Below, piece after piece: positions 47,460 to 53,395 of a DNA stretch of 64,000 nt. The stretch is from a virus. The stretch spans positions 115,847 through 179,846 of the IMG/VR virus record IMGVR_UViG_3300031839_001380. One strand, 5' to 3'. The notes below the pieces were generated by a model that was given only the letters and a program-made list of their open reading frames with translations, did no database searches and was not told the DNA's origin. The position numbers and the translations under genes are program-made. Position 1 is the stretch's first letter. Each line of letters starts with the position of its first letter.

Positions 47460-49159
47460 TGAAAATTATTGGAATCTATGGTGCCTTAGATTGGGATGCA
47501 AATGTTTTTGACCAAGGTGAAACTTATATTCATGATGCAGGAGCAACTCTGTTTATCAATGGTATTCATATTAGAAGTATTAATGAAGAAAGATTAACCC
47601 GTATCAAAGACGAAGGTAACTTTCCATATAAGTCTATTGAATATGTTCTTGGGGAATATAAAAAAGAAGAAATTGATGTTGTTTGTTACCCCATATCTTA
47701 TCCTGATGTATTTCAGAAAAAACTTGTAGATGGTACTGCAAGTAGAATGATTAAGGAACAGTTTCCTAATGCTGAGATTTGGTTATTGTCACATCATCTT
47801 TGCCATGCAGCGTCTACAGTCTTTACTTCACCTTTCAATAGTGGTAGTTTCTTAACTCTTGATGGCCTTGGTAGTGCGCTTTGGGATTTTGCTAGTGGTC
47901 ACCCTCGTGGTGGTGAGAATAATAGTATTGGATATTTTGATAAGAGTAAACGCATCTTTAGATTTTTTAGGGGAACTGGTGATCTAGGCATGAACTCATT
48001 TGGTGAGTTCTATTGTAATATGTCTAAGATGATTTATGATGATAAACATAAAGAATTGATGCGGCAAGAGTCTAACTTGAATTCTGATGTATTTGAAAAC
48101 ATTAAGTTTGCTCAAAACTTTGATGTAACCCCAAAAGAGGGTAAGATCATGGGGTTGTCATCTTACGGTAAATTGTTAGAAGGGCAAGGACCTCCCACAT
48201 GTATATCTACTTTGTTTCCTACATCTCATTTTGGCATTGATCGCTGGGAATCTGGAATGCCAGAAGTGCATTTCTATGACTATGAAATGTTGTATAATAA
48301 TTTAAAGGGGACTACAGAAGATAAAGCACACTATGTTCAGTTTTGGTTTGAAAAAAGTCTTGAGTATTTTGTTTCTGAATTAAGAAAAGATTATCTAGAA
48401 GAAGATACTTGTTTTGCTGGAGGAACTTTCCTTAATGTATGTGCAAATACTATATTGAGACCACTGTTTCGTAACATTCATATTCCTCCGTTTACTAATG
48501 ACTCTGGAATCCATTTTGGTGCAGCAGCTTGGGGTGTTTATAGATCTAAAGAAACTATTGAATTGCCACACAACATTGCACTACTAGGTAAATCTTATGA
48601 TGACTTTGTTCCAGAAGAAAAAAATTGTAAGCATTATGATAATTTTGATGATCTCTGTGAATTCCTAGCAAAAGAATTGGATGATAATAAGATCGTTGGT
48701 TGGTTCCAAGGCAGGTCAGAATACGGTCCTAGGTCTTTGGGATCTAGGTCATTGTTGATGAGTCCCAAGAGATCGGAAAACAAAGATATTCTGAATGATA
48801 GGGTTAAAAAGAGAGAGACCTGGCGTCCTTTTGCTGGTATAATGTTAGAAGAAAAAGTTGGTGAGTACTTTGATCCTGGTTTTGTAAGTCCATATATGCT
48901 GTACTCTCAAACTTCTATCACTAAAAAACTTCCCGCAATTACTCATAAGGATAAGTCATGTAGAATTCAAACTGTAAATGAGCAACAGAATGCTAAAATG
49001 TATCAGCTTCTTTCTAAACTTGAACCACCAGTATTATTGAATACTTCGTTTAATCAGAGTGGAGAACCAATCATTGAGACTCCAGAGGATGCCATCTCCT
49101 CTTTTAAAAAAATGGATATTGATTATCTTGTTATTGGAAACTATCTGTTGTGGAATTAA
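47459..49159 (+). CDS. Carbamoyltransferase (NodU/TobZ/CmcH family)
   Basis: 566 residues, full length. N-terminal ASKHA-like domain with LLSHHLCHAASTVF (metal ligands) and SFLTLDGLGSALWD; C-terminal domain SEYGPRSLGSRSLLMSP, RETWRPFAGIMLEE, LLNTSFNQSGEPIIETPEDA. Transfers carbamoyl from carbamoyl-phosphate via carbamoyl-adenylate to a hydroxyl of a sugar or other acceptor. Known from some cyanophages, with an unknown acceptor. Placed between dam and gp62, so nucleic-acid or nucleotide-sugar modification is an attractive inference. The gene begins right at the dam stop and runs into gp62. Confidence 0.88.
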   Translation: MKIIGIYGALDWDANVFDQGETYIHDAGATLFINGIHIRSINEERLTRIKDEGNFPYKSIEYVLGEYKKEEIDVVCYPISYPDVFQKKLVDGTASRMIKEQFPNAEIWLLSHHLCHAASTVFTSPFNSGSFLTLDGLGSALWDFASGHPRGGENNSIGYFDKSKRIFRFFRGTGDLGMNSFGEFYCNMSKMIYDDKHKELMRQESNLNSDVFENIKFAQNFDVTPKEGKIMGLSSYGKLLEGQGPPTCISTLFPTSHFGIDRWESGMPEVHFYDYEMLYNNLKGTTEDKAHYVQFWFEKSLEYFVSELRKDYLEEDTCFAGGTFLNVCANTILRPLFRNIHIPPFTNDSGIHFGAAAWGVYRSKETIELPHNIALLGKSYDDFVPEEKNCKHYDNFDDLCEFLAKELDDNKIVGWFQGRSEYGPRSLGSRSLLMSPKRSENKDILNDRVKKRETWRPFAGIMLEEKVGEYFDPGFVSPYMLYSQTSITKKLPAITHKDKSCRIQTVNEQQNAKMYQLLSKLEPPVLLNTSFNQSGEPIIETPEDAISSFKKMDIDYLVIGNYLLWN

Positions 49160-49527
49160 AAGACTGGCTTAATTCGATCAACCTCACTAAGAATGATTTG
49201 AGTGAGGATCAAGATGAGATTAAAAAGTATCCTGCTTACATTGTAAACCGGTGTCTCTCTGGACATTTAGATGCTGTCTTGTTTGCAAATGAAATGAATA
49301 AGAACGCTCATTTATCTAAAGATATGCAGTACCAATTCCTACTACATAGCATCAGGAAGAAGAAAAGATTCTCTCCTTGGTTGAGGCAAGACAAGATTGT
49401 TGATCTTGAGTTGGTAAAAAAATATTACGGTTATAGTAACGAAAAAGCACAACAAGCTTTAAAGATTCTGACTCCAGAACAAATAAACTTTATTCGTAAA
49501 AAATTGGATACTGGTGGTATCAAATGA
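49150..49527 (+). CDS. gp62: Clamp loader small subunit gp62
   Basis: 125 residues (T4 187). GTG start at 49150 gives MELKDWLNSINLTKNDLSED, the conserved N-terminus; there is no ATG for it, and it overlaps the carbamoyltransferase stop by 10 bases. YPAYIVNRCLSGHLDAVLFA and KKKRFSPWLRQDKIVDLELV are family landmarks. Separated from gp44 by dam and the carbamoyltransferase. ATGA-coupled to the next gene. Confidence 0.88.
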   Translation: MELKDWLNSINLTKNDLSEDQDEIKKYPAYIVNRCLSGHLDAVLFANEMNKNAHLSKDMQYQFLLHSIRKKKRFSPWLRQDKIVDLELVKKYYGYSNEKAQQALKILTPEQINFIRKKLDTGGIK

Positions 49528-50378
49528 AAGTTCTTAGTATTGATGTTGATTATTGTTTTCCTGCTATTGAGAAATGGCCTAATGAGGATGGTGAACTTTG
49601 GGACGAGTGGCATGCCTTTACAAAGTGGGAAAATTATTTTAAGAACTATCCTGATCTAAATTGTAGAGAAGAGATTGTAGATGAGAAGTGTCTAGATTAT
49701 ATGATTGAGACTTTTACTAAGGCTCTGAGTGCAAATCCTAATGCAACAGTTGCTTTTGGATTGGATCATGATTATATTCTCGAAGAACTTCTTGATAAAG
49801 AAGATTTAGAAATTGTCAATATTGATCACCATGATGATTTCCTAGCAGGTTCATACTTGGATCAACTCACCAATTTTCATAAAACAGGAAATGATGATGA
49901 TGACACTTGGTTACAGTTCTTGTCATGTCACCTCCTTGAATATCATTATGCTATAACTTATGGGAAAGTTGATGAGGGTAGTTGGGGAGGATACTTACAT
50001 GCTTTAGGAAAATTGAAGGCCATGACATGGATTCATAATGATGATAAAGATGAGTATGATACTAGAAGTATTGTGAATAGATTTATTTGTAATAATGTTG
50101 GTAAGTATGCTGACTGGGGATTTTCTACGGCAGAAGAATATGATCATGGTAATTATGAGTATGATCATATCTTTGTCTGCCTATCTCCACAATATTTTCC
50201 ACACAGTCAATGGGATATCTTTAGTATCTTTCTAGGAATCTATGAAGATTTTACAGGTAAAGACTGTAAGTTAGATGAGTTTTGGAATAGGAGAACTATC
50301 AATACGATGGCATATAGGAATGTGTATGATACTTTAAAGCCTGCATTAGAGGATATCAAAAGAAGTTTAGCTAAATAA
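49524..50378 (+). CDS. Arginase/deacetylase-fold protein (UPF0489-like)
   Basis: 284 residues. Metal-site-like motifs: VLSIDVDYCFPAIEKWPNED at the N-terminus, VAFGLDHDYILEEL, and IVNIDHHDDFL near residue 93, the D-x-H-x-D pattern of ureohydrolase-fold enzymes and UPF0489 proteins. A later YDHIFVCLSPQYFPHSQWD strand fits the same fold. Coupled to gp62 and two genes from the carbamoyltransferase. Substrate unknown; hydrolysis of a C-N bond is the family habit. Confidence 0.55.
   Translation: MKVLSIDVDYCFPAIEKWPNEDGELWDEWHAFTKWENYFKNYPDLNCREEIVDEKCLDYMIETFTKALSANPNATVAFGLDHDYILEELLDKEDLEIVNIDHHDDFLAGSYLDQLTNFHKTGNDDDDTWLQFLSCHLLEYHYAITYGKVDEGSWGGYLHALGKLKAMTWIHNDDKDEYDTRSIVNRFICNNVGKYADWGFSTAEEYDHGNYEYDHIFVCLSPQYFPHSQWDIFSIFLGIYEDFTGKDCKLDEFWNRRTINTMAYRNVYDTLKPALEDIKRSLAK
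50371..50377 (+). promoter_or_regulatory. CTAAATA box before regA
   Basis: CTAAATA overlaps the terminal A-K-stop codons of the arginase-fold gene, 24 bases before the ATG at 50401. It may be a chance match, since regA is normally an early gene. Confidence 0.25.
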
Positions 50379-50400
50379 TAAAAAGTTTTTGTTTTGTGAC

Positions 50401-50841
50401 ATGAGCGTCGTTATTGAACCGACCGTTGAGTGGTCGCCTGAGAGCATGATTGAGGTTGTACTAGGGGAACCTGACGATTTCTTAAAAGTGCGAGAAACGC
50501 TGACTAGAATCGGTGTTGCATCTCGTAAAGAAAAAAAATTATACCAGTCTTGTCATATCTTACATAAGCAAGGTAGATATTTCATTGTTCACTTTAAAGA
50601 ATTGTTTGCTCTTGATGGTAAGAAAGCAAATCTTACTGTTAATGATGTTCAACGCCGCAATAGAATTACACAACTCCTTGCTGATTGGGGATTAATTTCT
50701 GTAGTTGTGGCTGAAATGATTCAGGATATTGCTCCTTTAAATCAGATTAAAGTTTTATCCTACAAAGATAAAGGAAATTGGGTCTTAGAGACTAAGTATA
50801 ATATTGGTCGTAAGGTTAAAGTTGAAGGCGAAGAAGGTTAA
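50401..50841 (+). CDS. regA: RegA translational repressor
   Basis: 146 residues (T4 122). RNA-binding repressor of early mRNAs. MIEVVLGEPDDFLKVRETLT from residue 16 aligns with the T4 RegA start, then LYQSCHILHKQGRYFIVHFK and RNRITQLLADWGLISVV are conserved. The 15-residue extension (SVVIEPTVEWSPES) is absent from T4; the true start may be ATG 50446, which is preceded by a GAGAG sequence while ATG 50401 lacks one. Follows gp62 as in T4. Confidence 0.92.
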   Translation: MSVVIEPTVEWSPESMIEVVLGEPDDFLKVRETLTRIGVASRKEKKLYQSCHILHKQGRYFIVHFKELFALDGKKANLTVNDVQRRNRITQLLADWGLISVVVAEMIQDIAPLNQIKVLSYKDKGNWVLETKYNIGRKVKVEGEEG

Positions 50842-50851
50842 TAAATAAATC

Positions 50852-50871
50852 GTCGCTCTTTCGTGCGCGAC
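50852..50871 (+). other. Hairpin after regA
   Basis: GTCGC (50852-50856) and GCGAC (50867-50871), within an outer CGTCG/CGACG pair, just after TAATAAATAAAT. Possibly an mRNA 3'-end structure; no T-run follows directly. Confidence 0.4.
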
Positions 50872-50903
50872 TCTCTACGACGGATTCGCTACCAAAGTAG
50901 ATA

Positions 50904-50925
50904 GGGGGCTTGACGCCCCCTTTTT
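50904..50925 (+). terminator. Terminator after regA whose loop carries a -35 box
   Basis: GGGGGC-TTGAC-GCCCCC followed by five T. A strong 6-bp GC stem. The loop base run TTGAC plus the next G is the -35 hexamer of the following promoter. Confidence 0.93.
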
Positions 50926-50938
50926 AATGGTGTATAAT
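50910..50938 (+). promoter_or_regulatory. Sigma-70-type promoter TTGACG-N17-TATAAT overlapping the terminator
   Basis: TTGACG (50910-50915), exactly 17 bases, TATAAT (50933-50938). A near-consensus host promoter whose -35 is in the terminator loop and whose spacer includes the T-run. Transcripts would begin near 50945 and enter the structured leader of the ParB-like gene. Confidence 0.85.
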
Positions 50939-50944
50939 ATGGAG

Positions 50945-51092
50945 GTCAAGGAGGGAAACCACCTTGGCTGCGGTGCTCCCCTTAGTAGGTTCAGGAGTAG
51001 CGGCGATAGGAACCTACTAAATATAATGTCTCAACAGTTTTTGCTACTGAGACACCTAACGGTACAACCGTAGATTTTTATCTAAAGAATTA
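50945..51092 (+). promoter_or_regulatory. Structured 5' leader of the ParB-like gene
   Basis: About 148 bases. Hairpin 1: GTCAAGG (50945-50951) with CCTTGGC (50962-50968), extended by GG-GAAA-CC to a GNRA loop. Hairpin 2: TTAGTAGGTTC (50982-50992) with GAACCTACTAA (51010-51020), 11 perfect base pairs and a 17-base loop containing AGGAG. Then CTAAATATAAT (51017-51027) and hairpin 3: TGTCTCA (51027-51033) with TGAGACA (51048-51054). No known riboswitch class recognised; a cis-regulatory RNA is likely. Confidence 0.6.
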
Positions 51093-52127
51093 ATGACTAA
51101 CGCAGAAAACACCAGAAAAGGTTTTGGCAACACCCTGGATCTCGAAAATCCACAGTTAAAGAACCTACCCAAGCCTAAGCAAAAAAACGCAACATTCATC
51201 AAGTTTTCTTTCCTTGATCTCGATACCGTCGATGAAGAGGATGAGTATTATTGGAACCTTGCTGTCCGGGATGATCAGAACAATTCCTCTCGGATTGAAG
51301 CAATGCAAGTTTCATACCTTAACTATGGATGGCTTTATAGCGATTTCCCCCCTTGTATTGGTACTGACAATCGTCCTAGAGACGGTAGGACTCGTATCCT
51401 TGCAGCAAAGCGTGCTGGAGAGAAGTGGATTATTGTTGCTATCTTCTCATACGATGACAACGGTAGTCCAATCACTAACTACATTTCCAATTCTCTTGCC
51501 TGTCAGCAGCGTCCTGCATCCACTGGTGTATGCCAGGCCGATTTTGTTATGGCAGGGATTGCTTGTGTTAATGCTGGGGAATGCTTGCCAGAGAGATCTG
51601 CAGTAGAAGACCTCGTTTACAATGAACTGCAAGTTGAGAGCTTCTTCTCTCCTCGTGGAGGTGCTATAACCAAGATCGTTAACAAAATCCTTGATGATGT
51701 CTTGGAAGAAGGTACATCTGGTGGAATCACTGTTGTTAGGAGTCGTGACGAGTGGCAAACTTGGTTGTCAAAAGCTGGTTATGTAAAGGGATCTTATATT
51801 CTTTTATCTGTTGACAATCCAACCTATGCTATGAGGGCATGGTGTCAGCACTTGCTTCCACACTTTTCTAAGAACAAGGCAATAGCAACTATTATCCTTT
51901 ATACCAACGCTAAGACTGGTAGTAAAGCCAGGAGGTATATTTCTGAATTTGCAGTAAACCTCCAGTATTACTATACATCTTCATTTGCTATGGTAAATAG
52001 AGCACAGTCTGCTGTAGAGATCAAAGTAGCTGATCCCGCACCATTCCACATTGCTGGAGCAATTCCTCAGATCCATGACAATCACAACATTAATTCTTTT
52101 GAATTGGTAGATATCTCGGACTACTGA
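51093..52127 (+). CDS. ParB/sulfiredoxin-like domain protein
   Basis: 344 residues. NRPRDGRTRILAAKRAGEKW (about 92-111) is the D-G-R-x-R-x-x-A motif of the ParB/Srx superfamily, preceded by YLNYGWLYSDFPPCIGTD. The C-terminal two-thirds have no recognised domain (QQRPASTGVCQADFVMAGI; VYNELQVESFFSPRGGAI). The motif is used by ParB CTPases, nuclease-like phage proteins and DNA-modification factors. It has its own promoter, leader and terminator, implying strong independent expression. Confidence 0.6.
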   Translation: MTNAENTRKGFGNTLDLENPQLKNLPKPKQKNATFIKFSFLDLDTVDEEDEYYWNLAVRDDQNNSSRIEAMQVSYLNYGWLYSDFPPCIGTDNRPRDGRTRILAAKRAGEKWIIVAIFSYDDNGSPITNYISNSLACQQRPASTGVCQADFVMAGIACVNAGECLPERSAVEDLVYNELQVESFFSPRGGAITKIVNKILDDVLEEGTSGGITVVRSRDEWQTWLSKAGYVKGSYILLSVDNPTYAMRAWCQHLLPHFSKNKAIATIILYTNAKTGSKARRYISEFAVNLQYYYTSSFAMVNRAQSAVEIKVADPAPFHIAGAIPQIHDNHNINSFELVDISDY

Positions 52128-52144
52128 TAACCGAATAAAAATGT

Positions 52145-52168
52145 AGGGGTGGCAACACCCCCTTTTTT
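52145..52168 (+). terminator. Terminator after the ParB-like gene
   Basis: GGGGTG-GCAA-CACCCC plus six T (52163-52168): a 6-bp GC stem with GNRA loop directly after the stop of the ParB-like gene. Confidence 0.92.
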
Positions 52169-52176
52169 ATGCCTTG

Positions 52177-52185
52177 TGCTAATAT
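52177..52185 (+). promoter_or_regulatory. Extended -10 promoter for hsp20
   Basis: TGC-TAATAT (52177-52185), an extended -10-like element directly after the terminator. No -35 at the right distance. Transcripts would start near 52191, at the first arm of the hsp20 leader hairpin. Confidence 0.4.
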
Positions 52186-52189
52186 ATAC

Positions 52190-52300
52190 TTGTGGATCAT
52201 ATTTTTCATTCTATTAACTACAAAGAACTTTGTTGTTAATGCGTGATCCACAAACGGATGCCTTCGGGGTCCACACAACATAAACTCGCTTTTAAAGGAG
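52190..52300 (+). promoter_or_regulatory. Structured leader of hsp20 (candidate RNA thermosensor)
   Basis: TTGTGGATCA (52190-52199) pairs perfectly with TGATCCACAA (52244-52253). Inside, ATTAAC (52213-52218) pairs with GTTAAT (52235-52240) and CAAAG with CTTTG. A TTCG-capped hairpin follows (GGATGCC TTCG region, 52256-52272). AAAGGAG (52294-52300) is an excellent ribosome-binding site 6 bases before ATG 52307. CCTT in the TTCG hairpin could pair with AAGG of that site. Confidence 0.55.
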
Positions 52301-52306
52301 CTAAAA

Positions 52307-52741
52307 ATGACCGACCTTACTAAGTATGGTGCGTCTAACATTGACCAATTTTTGGATCGTGTTCATCGCAACAGCATTGGTATGAACGAATACTTTGATC
52401 GTTTATACTCACTACATGAGACCACTACTAACTATCCTCCCTACAACCTAGTATCCATAAATTCTGTAGAGTCCAGGCTAGAGATCGCCCTGGCAGGGTT
52501 TAAAAAGGCAGAGTTGTTTGTCTATACACAGGATGGCAAACTCTTTGTAGAGGGTCAGAAAGAGGACAAGGAGACCGAGACTACCTATCAGCATAAGGGA
52601 CTAGCACAGAGGTCCTTTACGAGGGTATGGACGCTCTCTGAGGATGTAGAAGTGAAGAGTGTAGAATTTGAGGATGGACTCCTTTCAATATGTTTGGCTA
52701 GGATAGTTCCAGAGCACCATCAACGCAAGGATTGGTTCTAA
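52307..52741 (+). CDS. hsp20: Small heat-shock protein Hsp20
   Basis: 144 residues. Alpha-crystallin domain at about 45-130: PYNLVSINSVESRLEIALAG, FKKAELFVYTQDGKLFVEGQ, RSFTRVWTLSEDVEVKSVEF, DGLLSICL. N-terminal helix (NEYFDRLYSL) typical of IbpA-like proteins. Holds unfolding proteins in the infected cell, possibly helping photosystem or capsid protein folding. Hsp20 is a near-universal auxiliary gene of T4-like cyanophages. It has its own leader and terminator. Confidence 0.93.
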   Translation: MTDLTKYGASNIDQFLDRVHRNSIGMNEYFDRLYSLHETTTNYPPYNLVSINSVESRLEIALAGFKKAELFVYTQDGKLFVEGQKEDKETETTYQHKGLAQRSFTRVWTLSEDVEVKSVEFEDGLLSICLARIVPEHHQRKDWF

Positions 52742-52746
52742 ATATC

Positions 52747-52770
52747 GGGGGGTTGATCACCCCCCATTTT
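52747..52770 (+). terminator. Terminator after hsp20 whose loop carries a -35 box
   Basis: GGGGGG-TTGATCA-CCCCCC then ATTTTT. Preceded by CTAAATA (52738-52744) at the hsp20 stop. The loop bases TTGATC form the -35 of the next promoter. Confidence 0.9.
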
Positions 52771-52781
52771 TATGGTATAAT
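52753..52781 (+). promoter_or_regulatory. Sigma-70-type promoter TTGATC-N17-TATAAT overlapping the terminator
   Basis: TTGATC (52753-52758), 17 bases, TATAAT (52776-52781). Same architecture as at 50904-50938. Start of transcription near 52788, 16 bases before the ATG at 52804. Likely drives the Sm-like genes, gp43, uvsX and gp41. Confidence 0.82.
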
Positions 52782-52803
52782 ACCAAGAGGTAAAAAGCAT
52801 ACT

Positions 52804-53118
52804 ATGTCTGTTAGAGTAGCCATCATCGGCAATGATCAAATCATTGCTGATATCAAAGAGTTGATTGATCCTGAAGACAAGGCTCGTCAATATATGTTCA
52901 ACAATCCATATCGTGTTATCATGCAACCCACCATGTTGCTGAGCGAAGATGCAGGAGAAACCGCAGAAAATACATCCCAAGTATCTCTTGCTACTTGGCA
53001 ACCACTCACGCAAGAGACAACTTTTATTGTCAACCCAAACTCGGTTCAAACTATCTTTGAACCAGTTGCTGATCTCAAGTCAATGTACCAGGAGCTAGTC
53101 AATAATGTCACAAATTAA
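52804..53118 (+). CDS. Sm-like protein, paralogue 2
   Basis: 104 residues from ATG 52804, which lies just after the promoter; AAGAGG is about 15 bases upstream. Pattern shared with the next gene and with 34514-34945: MSVRVAIIGNDQIIADIKEL, NNPYRVIMQPTMLL, SLATWQPLTQETTFIVNP, YQELV. First gene of the polymerase operon. RNA binding is inferred from fold type only. Confidence 0.55.
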   Translation: MSVRVAIIGNDQIIADIKELIDPEDKARQYMFNNPYRVIMQPTMLLSEDAGETAENTSQVSLATWQPLTQETTFIVNPNSVQTIFEPVADLKSMYQELVNNVTN

Positions 53119-53395
53119 AGTCATTGTATTTAAAGAAGACTACAAGTGTATTATCGCTGGAATTAAGGAAATTGGTGCTGACATTGGTGAGCCTGATTGT
53201 GAATTAGAAAACCCTTATGAGTTTGTAATTCAAGATGATGATTTCGATGGAGAGTACAAGGATCGTTTGACACCTTGGAAAGTTCTGAATATTTCCTCCG
53301 ATAAGAAGTGTAGAATTCAAAGTGATACTATTCTAACTCTAGTTGACCCAGAGTCATTTATTCTCGAAGCATACACCGAACTTACCAGTGAATGA
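53105..53395 (+). CDS. Sm-like protein, paralogue 3
   Basis: 96 residues, overlapping the previous gene by 14 bases and gp43 by 4 (ATGA). IKVIVFKEDYKCIIAGIKEI, ELENPYEFVIQDDDF, LTPWKVLNISSDKKCRIQSD, TILTLVDPESFILEAYTEL follow the same strand order as its neighbour. The pair could form a mixed ring. Function unknown. Confidence 0.55.
   Translation: MSQIKVIVFKEDYKCIIAGIKEIGADIGEPDCELENPYEFVIQDDDFDGEYKDRLTPWKVLNISSDKKCRIQSDTILTLVDPESFILEAYTELTSE

Noticed and set aside
50945-51092. Glutamine (glnA/downstream-peptide) or other known cyanophage riboswitch
   Set aside because: I could not find the conserved core sequences I remember for those classes; reported only as an unclassified structured leader.
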